Source: Clostridium ljungdahlii DSM 13528 (GTDB lineage Bacteria > Bacillota > Clostridia > Clostridiales > Clostridiaceae). Taken from it: DNA of 64,000 nt. The stretch's first letter is position 1, and each line of letters starts with the position of its first letter. The stretch spans positions 3,038,001 to 3,102,000 of the forward strand of contig NC_014328.1 of NCBI RefSeq assembly GCF_000143685.1. The letters run 5' to 3'. Below the pieces are notes generated by a model, which saw only the letters and a list, made by a program, of their open reading frames with translations, had not been told where the DNA came from and made no database searches. This document shows positions 15,926-25,814 of this stretch, piece after piece. The position numbers were made by a program, and so were the translations under genes.

Positions 15926-17113
15926 TCAATGGCATATGTTCTCTATTCCTTGTATAAGTTGTTCAACAGCTTTAATTATATTTTCTTTTGACGTAGCAAT
16001 ATTCATTCTTACATACTGATTGAAACGTTCCCCTCCAAACCATACTCCAAAATCTAAAGCAAGTTTGCATCTTTCTTTAATAAAACTTTCCAGTTCATTG
16101 CCCTCTATGTACTTACCTAGATTAATCCAGAGCAAGTAAGTTCCCTCTAAAGGAGATACTTCAGCAAGAGGAAGTTCCTCATGAAGCTTTTTCTTAATAT
16201 ATAAATAATTTTCTTCAATTTGATGCAATACTGCTTCTAACCATGCTCTTCCCTTTTCATAGGCACTTTGTACTGCAATATATCCAAAGGCATTTCCATC
16301 TGGAATACGGATACATTGTACAAAAATATCAAAGGCTTTTCGAATTTGAGAATCTGGTATAATAACAAAAGAATTTTTACATGAAGCGAGATTAAAAGTT
16401 TTCGTTCCAGCTGTAAGTGTAACAAGCATAGAGTCATAATCTCCTAGTGTAGCCACCGGGATATGCTTATTTTCACCTATTACAATATCCTGATGAATTT
16501 CATCTGAAATTACCTTTACATCATGTTTTTTGCAGATATTCATGAGACCTTTAAGTTCATCCTTTTTCCAAACCCTGCCTACAGGATTGTGTGGTGAACA
16601 AAGTATAAATAGCTTTACATGGTTTTCTATGATTTTATCTTCAAAGTCTTTAAAATCAATAGTGTAATTTCCACCTTCATTAATTAAATCGCTTTCTATC
16701 AGGTTTCTGCCGTTATTCTTTACAGCATCTAAAAATGGATAATATACAGGTGTTAAAACAATAATAGAATCCTTCTTCTCTGTAAGTAACTGTATGAACC
16801 AATTAATAGCAGGAACAACACCTGGAGAATAGCGAAGCCATTCCTTCTTAACTGTGTATCCGTGATAAGTTTGCTCCCAATTTATAAAAGCCTGCTTATA
16901 CTTCTCAGGTTGTTTATAATACCCCAAAACACCAAAATCTAAATACTCTTTAAGTTTTTCAACAACACAGTCAGCTACTTTGAAATCCATATCTGCAACC
17001 CATAGTGGCATTAGATCTGAAGCTCCAAACATAGCCTCCAATCCATCCCATTTTTTACTATCGGTTTGTTTTCTTTCAACATACTTTAACAAGTTGCAAC
17101 ACTTCCTCATCAT
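15926..17113 (-). CDS. MalY/PatB-type PLP-dependent C-S lyase (cystathionine beta-lyase-like)
   Basis: 395 residues of the fold-type I aminotransferase family. Key sites are the N-terminal WDGLEAMFGASDLMPLWVADMDF, the LCSPHNPVGRVW motif, ISDEIHQDIV with the PLP-ring Asp, and the PLP lysine in TAGTKTFNLAS. PatB/MalY enzymes split cysteine, cystathionine or similar thioethers to pyruvate, ammonia and a thiol. It follows the cystine-type ABC importer on the same strand, which fits degradation of imported sulfur amino acids. The start is uncertain: a TTG at 17092 with gagg nine bases upstream would give the more usual N-terminus. Confidence 0.85.
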   Translation of the reverse strand: MMRKCCNLLKYVERKQTDSKKWDGLEAMFGASDLMPLWVADMDFKVADCVVEKLKEYLDFGVLGYYKQPEKYKQAFINWEQTYHGYTVKKEWLRYSPGVVPAINWFIQLLTEKKDSIIVLTPVYYPFLDAVKNNGRNLIESDLINEGGNYTIDFKDFEDKIIENHVKLFILCSPHNPVGRVWKKDELKGLMNICKKHDVKVISDEIHQDIVIGENKHIPVATLGDYDSMLVTLTAGTKTFNLASCKNSFVIIPDSQIRKAFDIFVQCIRIPDGNAFGYIAVQSAYEKGRAWLEAVLHQIEENYLYIKKKLHEELPLAEVSPLEGTYLLWINLGKYIEGNELESFIKERCKLALDFGVWFGGERFNQYVRMNIATSKENIIKAVEQLIQGIENICH

Positions 17114-17135
17114 TAATCTTTACTATCATGTAGAA

Positions 17136-17975
17136 TTAATTAGCTATTTTAGCATCCTTCGGTTTCTCACTAAAGTCCTGTCCATACCACTTTTGATAAA
17201 TCTTTGATAATGTACCGTCCTTCTTCATTTCTTGAATAGCCTTCGTAACAACCTTGTTTAATTTTTCTGAATTGGCATTACCTTTTACGAATGGGTATGC
17301 TTTTGCTCCAACTGTAACATTTTCTTCAACCATTCTTGCATTAAGAAGTCCATTTTTAATTTTATATGCCGCTTCACCTGCAGAGTAAATCATAGCATCA
17401 ACTTTTCCTTGACGAAAAGCTTCAAATAGCAAATCAGAACTATCATATGTAACTAAGTTGATCTTAATTCCTTGTTCCTTAGCAATTTGTTTAAATAGGT
17501 TTCCACCATTTGAACCTGATGAAAATCCACAAGTCATACCGGATATATCCTTCAATTTTTTAATATTAGTCTTATCTGAATGTACAACTAATTTTTCTGG
17601 AATATATGCATATGGTTCTGAAAAATCATACTTGGCTTTACGTTTAGCATTAATTGTAATGGTATTTCCTACTGTATCTGCTTTACCAGAATCCAAGTAT
17701 CCAAACAAAGTATCAAAATCACCAGTTACAAATTGAACTTTAATACCGGTTTTAGCAGAAATAGCATTCCAAATATCCACTTCATGTCCCTTATGTACGC
17801 CATTTTCTACATATGAATTAGGTACTGAAGATGAACCAGATGCTACAATAATTTTTGTAGGACCTTTAGTTTCTTCTTTCTTTTGTGAATCATTTTTTGT
17901 ACTTCCACATGCAGTCATACCAAAAATCATGCAAGCACATACTGCAAGTGAAAATATTTTCTTAATACTTTTCAT
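17136..17975 (-). CDS. Polar amino-acid ABC transporter, substrate-binding lipoprotein
   Basis: 279 residues from the ATG at 17975, chosen because gggggg lies seven bases upstream. A longer frame would start inside the permease gene. Signal peptide with lipobox TAC at about residues 22-24 of MKSIKKIFSLAVCACMIFGM.... The mature part is an SBP_bac_3 domain (VDIWNAISAKTGIKVQFV, YDFSEPYAYIPEKLVV), the family that binds cystine, histidine, glutamine and similar. Forms an importer with the next two genes. A cystine-type substrate is inferred from the adjacent C-S lyase only. Confidence 0.85.
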   Translation of the reverse strand: MKSIKKIFSLAVCACMIFGMTACGSTKNDSQKKEETKGPTKIIVASGSSSVPNSYVENGVHKGHEVDIWNAISAKTGIKVQFVTGDFDTLFGYLDSGKADTVGNTITINAKRKAKYDFSEPYAYIPEKLVVHSDKTNIKKLKDISGMTCGFSSGSNGGNLFKQIAKEQGIKINLVTYDSSDLLFEAFRQGKVDAMIYSAGEAAYKIKNGLLNARMVEENVTVGAKAYPFVKGNANSEKLNKVVTKAIQEMKKDGTLSKIYQKWYGQDFSEKPKDAKIAN

Positions 17976-17992
17976 ATTTTTCCCCCCATTTT

Positions 17993-18658
17993 TTAACAAA
18001 ATTTTTGAATTCTTTTCTCTACTAATCTTTGAATTTTTTCTACAAAAATTACAATTACTAGATAAATTAAAGTTACGCATAAATATGCTTCAAAAAAGCG
18101 CAGGGTTAATGCAGCTTCCGTTTTCGCCTTTGCCATTATATCTGCAAGACCTACTGTAAATCCTAATGCAGACCCTTTAATGATGCCGATAAATTGATTT
18201 CCAAGAGAAGGTAGTGCTACAACAAATGCTTGTGGTAAAACAACACGCATCATTGTCTGATATTTTGTCATACTCATTGAATAGCAAGCTTCTAGCTGTC
18301 CTACTTCCACAGATTCTAAAGCTGCTCTTAAAGTTTCTGCCATAAAAGAAGCTGTATTTAATGTAAGAGCAATTACAGTTGCTTGGAATGCCGTCATAGA
18401 TTTTAGTGCTGGAATTACACAAGGAAGACCAAAATACAACATAAATAGTTGTGCTACAAGTGGTGTTGCTCTAAAAAATGTAATATATACACCAAATAAT
18501 TGATATAATCCCCATACTTTATAATATCTTATAATTGATATTACAACAGATAACAATAATGTAAATATTAATGATACTAGAGATATTTCAATTGTTAATT
18601 TTAATGATGGTAAAACAATTGGAAACAGATTAATAAACCATTGAAAATCAAAATTCAT
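17993..18658 (-). CDS. Polar amino-acid ABC transporter permease
   Basis: 221 residues with about five membrane segments and the HisM/GlnP EAA loop (LEACYSMSMTKYQTMMRVVLPQA). It starts right next to the ATPase stop (18659), showing tight coupling. Probably works as a homodimer with the ATPase and lipoprotein encoded on either side. Confidence 0.9.
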   Translation of the reverse strand: MNFDFQWFINLFPIVLPSLKLTIEISLVSLIFTLLLSVVISIIRYYKVWGLYQLFGVYITFFRATPLVAQLFMLYFGLPCVIPALKSMTAFQATVIALTLNTASFMAETLRAALESVEVGQLEACYSMSMTKYQTMMRVVLPQAFVVALPSLGNQFIGIIKGSALGFTVGLADIMAKAKTEAALTLRFFEAYLCVTLIYLVIVIFVEKIQRLVEKRIQKFC

Positions 18659-19414
18659 TTATTTATCCCCCATACTATTTGCTGTCATTGTATTTACAAA
18701 TTTTCTAATTCTCTCATTTGTACAATTTTGAAATATTTCTTTAGGAGTTCCCATTCCTGCAATATAACCATCCTCTAAAAAAATCATTTTATCAGCAACC
18801 TCTTTTGCAAACTTCATTTCATGAGTTACAATCAGCATTGTTTTGTTATGCTCTGCTGCCAATTGTTTAATCACAGTTAACACTTCTCCAACTAATTCAG
18901 GATCTAAAGAAGATGTAGGTTCATCAAATAAAATCACATTTGCATTCACAGCCATTGCTCTTGCAATTCCTATTCTTTGTTGTTGCCCACCAGACATTTC
19001 TTTGGGATATGCATCCCTTTTTTCTAAAAGTCCTACTTTTTTAAGTAAAGCAACAGCTGTCTCTTCAGCTTCCTTTTTGCTTTTCTTTTGTACCGTTACC
19101 ATAGGTTCCATAATATTTTGGATAGCAGTTTTATTTTTCAATAAATTATAATTTTGAAAAACCATGGATGTTTTTTGCCTTAATCTATAAATATCTTTTT
19201 TAGAAGCAGTTTTAGCATCCACAGTAAAACCATCAATTGTAATTTTACCTTCTGTAGGCTTTACTAAAAAATTAAGACAACGAAGAAATGTGGACTTACC
19301 TGTACCTGATGGGCCAATCAATACTATGACCTCACCTTTTCCTATCTCAATATTAATATCTTTTAAAATAACAGATTGTCCAAATTGCATTTTTAAATGT
19401 TCAATCTTAATCAT
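18659..19414 (-). CDS. Polar amino-acid ABC transporter ATP-binding protein
   Basis: 251 residues. Walker A GPSGTGKST (about 33-41), signature MSGGQQQRIGIARAM, Walker B VILFDEPTSSLD and switch His in VTHEMKF. GlnQ/HisP-type length and motifs. First gene of the three-gene importer. About 190 bases separate it from the enolase-superfamily gene upstream, and a TATAAT on the minus strand (plus positions 19536-19541) could start an independent transcript. Confidence 0.92.
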   Translation of the reverse strand: MIKIEHLKMQFGQSVILKDINIEIGKGEVIVLIGPSGTGKSTFLRCLNFLVKPTEGKITIDGFTVDAKTASKKDIYRLRQKTSMVFQNYNLLKNKTAIQNIMEPMVTVQKKSKKEAEETAVALLKKVGLLEKRDAYPKEMSGGQQQRIGIARAMAVNANVILFDEPTSSLDPELVGEVLTVIKQLAAEHNKTMLIVTHEMKFAKEVADKMIFLEDGYIAGMGTPKEIFQNCTNERIRKFVNTMTANSMGDK

Positions 19415-19607
19415 CTTACTGTATCCCCTAACTTTCTCTCTATATTTCTAATTGTTAACATACTCTATTTTCTTCAAACCAGTCAAAATATTCTAAAATC
19501 AACTCTTTTGTCAGCTTCCATGCCATTATTGTCTCATTATACATTACTTTTGTGATTTTCAGGATTTCAAGAATTGCTTAAAAATCAAGAGTTATAAAGA
19601 CTATCTA

Positions 19608-20789
19608 TTACTTTATTGTAACTAGAATACTATTTTTAAACACATAATCGGACCATTCATTCCCAATACCTGGTAAATCAGGTACTTCAAAGTATCCATT
19701 TTTAGGTTGGTAATCATAAACGCATAATTGCTTATTGTATTGATGTAAATTATATACATGATGTTCATGAATTGTAAAATTAGGAATAGCTGCTTCTAAA
19801 TGCAAGGCTACTGCAGTGGATAATGGGCTTGCACAAACATGCATCTGAACGCCTACATCATAAATATGTGCTAAATCACATATTTTTTTCCCTTCTGTAA
19901 TCCCCCCACAATTTCCCAAGTCTGGCTGTATTAATTGAATTGAATTATTCTCAAAATATGGAGCATATCCCCACCTTGTATATATACGTTCACCTTGTGC
20001 AATAGGAATATTCAATTTATCACATACAAACTTATTCATTTTAGGGTTTGGTGTACATGGTTCTTCAAAAAATAATATTCCATATTCTTTTGCAAGTGAC
20101 CCAATTTGAACAGCTACTTGTGCATCAATATATGAATGATTTTCCATAATTATATCTACATTTGATCCTACTGCTTCTCTCACTGCTTTTAAACGATTAA
20201 TTACCATATTTACATATTTGGGAGATTGAAGTCTTGTTGTTGTCTCGCTGTTATATCTTGTCCCATCAGGAGCAAAAGTAAAAAAGTCTATTTTTATTGC
20301 ATCATATCCTTCTGAGACTGCTTTTTTTGCATAAAAAACATAATCTTCAATGCTTGCTGCAGCTACTTTTGTATCTCCCCATCCAAATTGTAACTGGCTT
20401 GCATAACATCGTAACTTATTACGCATTTTCCCACCTAAAAGCTGATATAAAGGCATTTTAAAATATTTACCTTTAATATCCCAAAGTGCAATATCTATAG
20501 CTGATATACCAGAAAATATTACTGGCCCTCCATTTTGTGCCCAGAATGTAGATTTATATAATTTTTCCCAAATAACTTCATTATCTAACGGATTCATACC
20601 AATAACCTTTTTTGAGAGATCTTGAATAATACCAAAAGCTCCTGTAGCTCCTACCCCATAGGCCATAGCTGCTTCACCATCACCATATATACCTTCATCT
20701 GTATAAACTCTACATACAATTGGGGACCATCCAGGATTATCAGTAGACTTTACGTCTACAAGCATTACATCTATCTTTGTTATCTTCAT
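19608..20789 (-). CDS. Enolase-superfamily (mandelate racemase/muconate lactonizing) enzyme
   Basis: 393 residues from the ATG at 20789 (SD aaggag; a longer frame overlaps metQ). N-terminal capping domain MKITKIDVMLVDVK..., then a TIM barrel with KID (general base Lys region, AIKIDFF), the metal-ligand series IMENHSY, FFEEPC and AQGERIYTR, and MHVCASPLS carrying the His typical of mandelate racemase-group dehydratases. These enzymes abstract a proton alpha to a carboxylate. The substrate is unknown. It is directly downstream of MetNIQ-type importer genes, so an imported amino- or hydroxy-acid is plausible. Confidence 0.8.
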   Translation of the reverse strand: MKITKIDVMLVDVKSTDNPGWSPIVCRVYTDEGIYGDGEAAMAYGVGATGAFGIIQDLSKKVIGMNPLDNEVIWEKLYKSTFWAQNGGPVIFSGISAIDIALWDIKGKYFKMPLYQLLGGKMRNKLRCYASQLQFGWGDTKVAAASIEDYVFYAKKAVSEGYDAIKIDFFTFAPDGTRYNSETTTRLQSPKYVNMVINRLKAVREAVGSNVDIIMENHSYIDAQVAVQIGSLAKEYGILFFEEPCTPNPKMNKFVCDKLNIPIAQGERIYTRWGYAPYFENNSIQLIQPDLGNCGGITEGKKICDLAHIYDVGVQMHVCASPLSTAVALHLEAAIPNFTIHEHHVYNLHQYNKQLCVYDYQPKNGYFEVPDLPGIGNEWSDYVFKNSILVTIK

Positions 20790-20802
20790 ATTATTCTCCT
20801 TA

Positions 20803-21627
20803 CTATTTACCTGGCACATAGCAGCCTTTAAATATTTTATTAATATCCTTTTTCATTTCAGGTGTTGTATACGCATCAGTTAAATCTTTTGCCCATTTTG
20901 CATTTGCATTGTCAGGACTTACTACAAATCCTACTCCAAAATTATATAAATCATCTGAAGTATAAATTTCTGTATCTTGGCTAATTTTATTACTTACTTG
21001 AAACATCTTTGCACTTAAACAGATATCTACATCTGGAAGTGAACTCATAACCTGTGCAACATTTACAGTTGTAAATTTAAGATTTTTAGGATTTTGAGCA
21101 ATATCTAATGTTGTCGGCACAGTTACACCATCTTTAATTTTAATCATTCCTGCTTTTTGTAACATCAAAAGTCCTCTTGCTTGATTACTTGAATCTTCTC
21201 CCAAACAAACCTTTGCGCCATTAGGAATGTCTTTGATATTTTTCCATTTCTTTGAGTAGATGCCAAATACATTGTAATGAATATATGGTTTTAACATTAC
21301 CATATTGCGTTTCTTTGATTTATTATATGCATCCATCCATGGTTTATGTTGATGTAGTGAAGCATCAATTTCACCTTTCATACATGCTTCATTCATTGTT
21401 GTTGCATCTTCCATTACTATAACTTTAACATCATATCCAAGCTTTTTTAATTTGTTTATTGCTACAGGATCATTCACCTCATCATAGTTAAAGGCTACAC
21501 ATGCCAACTTCAATGTCTTTTTATCCTTTGAAGCCCCATTTTTATCAGTGCCTTTGTTTCCACATCCCATTAACATAACTACTGACATGACAACACACAA
21601 TAATACACTTAAAACTCTTTTCTTCAT
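20803..21627 (-). CDS. metQ: MetQ/NlpA-family substrate-binding lipoprotein
   Basis: 274 residues from the ATG at 21627 (SD aaggagg). Signal peptide with lipobox LMGC. NlpA domain with KPWMDAYNK and the family's characteristic LHQHKPW motif. Binding protein of the methionine uptake transporter family (MUT). Completes an importer with the two genes upstream. No SAM riboswitch precedes this operon, so methionine as substrate is a family default rather than proven. Confidence 0.85.
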   Translation of the reverse strand: MKKRVLSVLLCVVMSVVMLMGCGNKGTDKNGASKDKKTLKLACVAFNYDEVNDPVAINKLKKLGYDVKVIVMEDATTMNEACMKGEIDASLHQHKPWMDAYNKSKKRNMVMLKPYIHYNVFGIYSKKWKNIKDIPNGAKVCLGEDSSNQARGLLMLQKAGMIKIKDGVTVPTTLDIAQNPKNLKFTTVNVAQVMSSLPDVDICLSAKMFQVSNKISQDTEIYTSDDLYNFGVGFVVSPDNANAKWAKDLTDAYTTPEMKKDINKIFKGCYVPGK

Positions 21628-21677
21628 ATTTTCCTCCTTTATATACTTTTTAATCGTTTGCATAATTCCACAATCAT

Positions 21678-22340
21678 TTATCTAATCTTTTTATACACAA
21701 AATCGCCTATTACTTGAATTAAAATAACCCATACAACAAGAACTAGAACAATAGAATACATTACTTTATCATTATTGCTTTGATAACCATATTGAAGTGC
21801 AGAAGCCCCTAATCCTCCAGCACCAATAGTTCCTGCAACAGCAGTGAAATTTAATACTTGAATTACAGATAAGATATAACCTGATACAAGTGATGGCAGT
21901 GCTTCTACAATAACTACTTTAAAAATAATTTGCATGTCAGAAGCTCCAAAAGATTTTGCTGCTTCCACTAATGATGGATTTACCTCTTTTAAACTATTTT
22001 CAAATATACGTGCCATGAATGGTGTTGCAGCTACTGTTAATGGAACAATTGCTGCCTGCCAACCAATACTGGTTCCCACAATTAAACGTGTCAACGGTAT
22101 AATTGAAACCATTAATATAATAAATGGAAAGGAACGTATAACACTAATCAAAGCATTTGAAATTGTATTAACTGTTTTATTCGGTCGTATGCCATCTTCT
22201 CTTGTCATATACATAATCATAGCCAATATAAATCCAAAAAAACCGCCTAATAAAGCTCCTAACACAAGCATTTTTAATGTAGCAATACATGCAGGCAACA
22301 TAATTCTATTAATAATTTCTTCCCATGGTATATCCCTCAT
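21678..22340 (-). CDS. metI: MetI-family ABC permease
   Basis: 220 residues with five membrane segments and the EAA loop LVEAAKSFGASDMQIIFKVV. The D-methionine/methionine uptake permease family. Lies between the ATPase and binding-protein genes of the same transporter. Confidence 0.88.
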   Translation of the reverse strand: MRDIPWEEIINRIMLPACIATLKMLVLGALLGGFFGFILAMIMYMTREDGIRPNKTVNTISNALISVIRSFPFIILMVSIIPLTRLIVGTSIGWQAAIVPLTVAATPFMARIFENSLKEVNPSLVEAAKSFGASDMQIIFKVVIVEALPSLVSGYILSVIQVLNFTAVAGTIGAGGLGASALQYGYQSNNDKVMYSIVLVLVVWVILIQVIGDFVYKKIR

Positions 22341-22372
22341 TTTGCTGCTTCCTTTCTCTAATTGTTAAGTTT

Positions 22373-23341
22373 CTACATTTTAGCATGTATTTTTTTATAA
22401 ATAACATGATGTTGTTTAAAATATGAAAGAAAACTTTCTTCATATTGTTCTTTAAAATTTATAACAAATTTTGCCATTTTTTCTTTTCTAAAATGTTCTA
22501 CCTTTCCATCTACAATAGAAAATGGAATTTGTACCTCTATTGCCAGTTTAGACAGCAATGCATCATTTTCATCAGATTCTGTAGTTATTAATTGATAATT
22601 GCACCCTTCCAATAATTCATAATCTTCAGTTCCTAATAATCTTTGTAAAGCATCTGACTGTCTTGTAAAAATTTGTCGAACGTCCCCATTTTCAACAATT
22701 CTTCCGTTTTCTAATAATGCTAATTTTGTGCATAATTGTCTTACAACTGACATCTGGTGTGTTACAAACACTATTGTGATCTTCAATTCCTCATTGATTT
22801 TCCTTAGTAGCGTTAATATATCTTTTGTTGTTCGAGGATCTAATGCTGATGTTGCTTCATCACATAGCAATATTTTAGGTTCCATTGCTAAAGCCCTGGC
22901 AATTGCAACACGCTGCTTCTGACCACCACTTAAATTATTAGTTTTCACATAAAGCTTGTCCTTAATATCTACTAATTCTACAAGTTCCTTAACTTTTTTA
23001 TCTATGTCTAATTTTCCTAATTTCCAACATTTCATTGGAAGTGCAATATTTTCATATACTGTTTTTCTTTCTAGAATTGAAAATTGTTGAAAAATCATTC
23101 CAATATCTTTTCTAAATTTTCTTAATTCATTTCTATTTAATGAATTAACTTTTATATTATCAATTATTACATTTCCCTCTTGAAAGTTCTCTAAGCCATT
23201 AATACATCTTAATAATGTAGATTTTCCTGCACCGCTTCTTCCAACTAACCCAAAGATTTCTCCATCATTAATAGTTAATGAGATTTTGTCTAAAACATTC
23301 AATTTTCCATAATTTTTGCTAAGGTTCTCTATAACTATCAA
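22373..23341 (-). CDS. metN: MetN-family ABC ATPase with C-terminal NIL domain
   Basis: 322 residues. Walker A GRSGAGKST, signature LSGGQKQRVAIARAL, Walker B ILLCDEATSALD, then a C-terminal NIL (ACT-like) domain (about 250-320), which in MetN binds methionine and inhibits transport. First gene of metN-metI-metQ-enolase; the promoter should lie at 23342-23450. Confidence 0.9.
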   Translation of the reverse strand: MIVIENLSKNYGKLNVLDKISLTINDGEIFGLVGRSGAGKSTLLRCINGLENFQEGNVIIDNIKVNSLNRNELRKFRKDIGMIFQQFSILERKTVYENIALPMKCWKLGKLDIDKKVKELVELVDIKDKLYVKTNNLSGGQKQRVAIARALAMEPKILLCDEATSALDPRTTKDILTLLRKINEELKITIVFVTHQMSVVRQLCTKLALLENGRIVENGDVRQIFTRQSDALQRLLGTEDYELLEGCNYQLITTESDENDALLSKLAIEVQIPFSIVDGKVEHFRKEKMAKFVINFKEQYEESFLSYFKQHHVIYKKIHAKM

Positions 23342-23565
23342 TTTTACTCCTCCATTCTACACAAAAAAATAATAATATAAGTATTCCATGAAATATTATT
23401 ATGCTAAAATTATATTATGAAAACCATATCATTTGCATTGGCTTTTAATCTTTCAACAATAACTGACTTGATTATACAGCCTTGCTATTATTACGTCAAA
23501 TTTGAAAAAATTATAAATATTAACACTTCTATACTAATATTTTATACTTGTCCAATTTTTGGAAA

Positions 23566-23609
23566 ACAAAAAGACATCTAGTAAACTTTACAAATTTACT
23601 AGATGTCTT
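23566..23609 (-). terminator. Terminator of the sel operon/tRNA-Sec transcript
   Basis: Arms 23571-23585 and 23595-23609 form a perfect 15-bp stem. The minus strand continues with TTTTTGTTTT. Thirteen bases past the CCA end of tRNA-Sec. Confidence 0.9.
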
Positions 23610-23622
23610 GATATTCTATTAA

Positions 23623-23719
23623 TGGCGGGAATATGTGGGAATCGAACCCACCCGTCATGGTCTTAGCACGACAGAACGGTTTTGAAGACCGCCAGGAACA
23701 CCAGAACCTATCTACTCCC
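23623..23719 (-). tRNA. selC: tRNA-Sec (anticodon UCA)
   Basis: 97 bases with an encoded CCA. The long acceptor stem (gggagta with tattccc), a large variable arm, the T-arm gtgggttcgattcccac and a seven-base anticodon loop cttcaaa place UCA at 23683-23685. Length and anticodon are diagnostic of selenocysteine tRNA. Lies 168 bases after selB on the same strand, completing the selenocysteine insertion set. Confidence 0.97.
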
Positions 23720-23887
23720 ATATTTAATTACATAAAATATTATAAGATGTACCATTTATTATGTCAACATTTTTCGTCTATTTTCTTATCACTTTATGTG
23801 ATTAATTATATTACATTTTATGATACAGCTATAATATAATTAAACTGTTTACTAAATCAAAGTAGCTTTTTTTATAATTCTTTAGTA

Positions 23888-25801
23888 TTAACAAAGCACC
23901 CTCTTATCTCCTAATCTTTTAGTTAACTTTATACTGTCAAAATGTCCTGCTAGTGCCTCAGCATATTTTCTGCTTGTATTTAACTCATCTCTTAGTTCTG
24001 CTAAAGTCATACTTCCATTATTAGTTATAATATTTATAACTAATTCTTTAACCTTTCTGTAATCTTCTAACAAAAAGAAACAATCCTCTGATACTTTTAC
24101 TAAAATACCTTCATCCACTATAGAATCAAATACCATCCTAAAGTTTTTAGTATCCTTCTCTTTTGTCTCAAGTTCATTATATTTAGGAGGTGAAAATTTA
24201 CCAGCTTTAAAAGATTTTATAATGTGTTCTCTTATTAATTTTTGCTCTTTAGTATAAGTTATACTAAAGTCTGGAAGTGAAATAAAATTGCCATGTATAA
24301 GTAATAATTTTTCACTTACTAGCAAATCCATTATCTGACCATAGGTTTTCTGATTCAGTGATTTCCCGAACACTTTATTTTTTATTTCTTCTTTAGATAT
24401 CCCCCATTTAAGTGGGTTTTCCTTATGGTATTTATCAAGTATATTAACTATTTCAGCTATTTTTTTATTAATAAAACATCTATGAACGTAAATTGCTTTA
24501 TCTCCTCTGTCAAATTTCACTATTTTATTTTCACTTATTAATTTTTCTAGCTTTTCCTCAATATTTTCCTCATTTTTCCCCAATGATTTTAATATGTCTG
24601 TGATCCTTGGATATTCCTTACTTAAGTTTTTAATAGTATTTTCTAATATACTTTCAGCCTTTCCACTTTCCTTTATCTTTAACTCTTCAATATATTGCTG
24701 GTCAAATCGTTTTGCTTTTTTAGCAAGTGGCTCAATTATAGATCCACCTCCTATAGTATTCATAGGTGAGTAGCTTCGTATTACATATCTATCATTTCTT
24801 TGAGCAGTTAGAGGTTTTTCTAACCTTAGCTGCACATATGCTTCTTCTCCTGGCTCCACCTGATCTTTATTTAATATAACAACTCTGCATATGATCTCAC
24901 TTGTCCCATGATAAAGCCTTACTCTTTGCCTATTTTCTAAGGGTTTTAATGCACTTTTTAAATAATATAATTTACAATCAACCATTAAGGATGGTTCCAT
25001 TAAATTTTCAACAGATATTACATCTCCCCTTTTAACATCACTTACCTTTACATTTGCTATATTTATAGCACATCTCTGTCCTGCTTCAGCAGCCTTTACA
25101 GACTGATCATGCACTTGAATTCCTCTTACTTTAGATACAAGCTTTGTTGGGTAAATTTCTATTATTTCACCTTCCTTAATGGATCCACTTATAACTGTTC
25201 CTGTCACTATTGTTCCAAATCCACTTATCGTAAATACCCTATCTACCGGAAGCCTAAAATGCCCTTGCACGTCTTTAGCTTCTGCTTCTTCTGTAAATTT
25301 GTCTATATCTCCTATCAAATCATCTAATCCAACACCAGTCTTAGAAGATACTGAATGAATTGGAGCATTTTCTAAAAAAGTCCCTTTAAATTCATTTTTT
25401 ATATCTTCCTTTACCATTGATAACCACTCTTCATCTACTAAATCTGACTTTGTAATGACAACAATACCTTTTTTAACGTCCAATAATTGAAGAATTTCAA
25501 AATGTTCTCTTGTTTGAGGCATTATTCCTTCATCTGCAGCTATTACTAAAATAACTATATCTATGCTGCTTATTCCTGCTAACATATTTTTAATAAACTT
25601 CTCATGCCCTGGCACGTCTATAATTCCTGCTCTTTTACCCGATGGCAGATCAAAGAAAGTAAATCCAAGATTTATAGATATTCCCCTTTCTTTTTCCTCT
25701 CTAAGAGTATCTGTTTCTCTACCGGTTAAAGCTTTTATAAGAGTGGTTTTTCCGTGGTCTATATGTCCTGCTGTTCCAATTATAATATGTTTCATATACA
25801 T
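23888..25801 (-). CDS. selB: Selenocysteine-specific elongation factor SelB
   Basis: 637 residues. The N-terminal GTPase resembles EF-Tu: P-loop GTAGHIDHGKTT, IDVPGHEKFIKNM, and TKSD. Domains II-III follow, then C-terminal winged-helix repeats (about 440-637) that bind the bacterial SECIS hairpin. Delivers Sec-tRNA to in-frame UGA codons such as those in grdA, grdH and selD in this window. Starts 13 bases after the selA stop. The ATG at 25801 or the one at 25795 could be the start. Confidence 0.97.
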   Translation of the reverse strand: MYMKHIIIGTAGHIDHGKTTLIKALTGRETDTLREEKERGISINLGFTFFDLPSGKRAGIIDVPGHEKFIKNMLAGISSIDIVILVIAADEGIMPQTREHFEILQLLDVKKGIVVITKSDLVDEEWLSMVKEDIKNEFKGTFLENAPIHSVSSKTGVGLDDLIGDIDKFTEEAEAKDVQGHFRLPVDRVFTISGFGTIVTGTVISGSIKEGEIIEIYPTKLVSKVRGIQVHDQSVKAAEAGQRCAINIANVKVSDVKRGDVISVENLMEPSLMVDCKLYYLKSALKPLENRQRVRLYHGTSEIICRVVILNKDQVEPGEEAYVQLRLEKPLTAQRNDRYVIRSYSPMNTIGGGSIIEPLAKKAKRFDQQYIEELKIKESGKAESILENTIKNLSKEYPRITDILKSLGKNEENIEEKLEKLISENKIVKFDRGDKAIYVHRCFINKKIAEIVNILDKYHKENPLKWGISKEEIKNKVFGKSLNQKTYGQIMDLLVSEKLLLIHGNFISLPDFSITYTKEQKLIREHIIKSFKAGKFSPPKYNELETKEKDTKNFRMVFDSIVDEGILVKVSEDCFFLLEDYRKVKELVINIITNNGSMTLAELRDELNTSRKYAEALAGHFDSIKLTKRLGDKRVLC

Positions 25802-25814
25802 TACTACCTCTCTT

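Noticed and set aside
23342..23560. SAM riboswitch upstream of the MetNIQ-type operon
   Set aside because: None of the S-box core motifs is present, so methionine regulation of this importer by that route is not supported.
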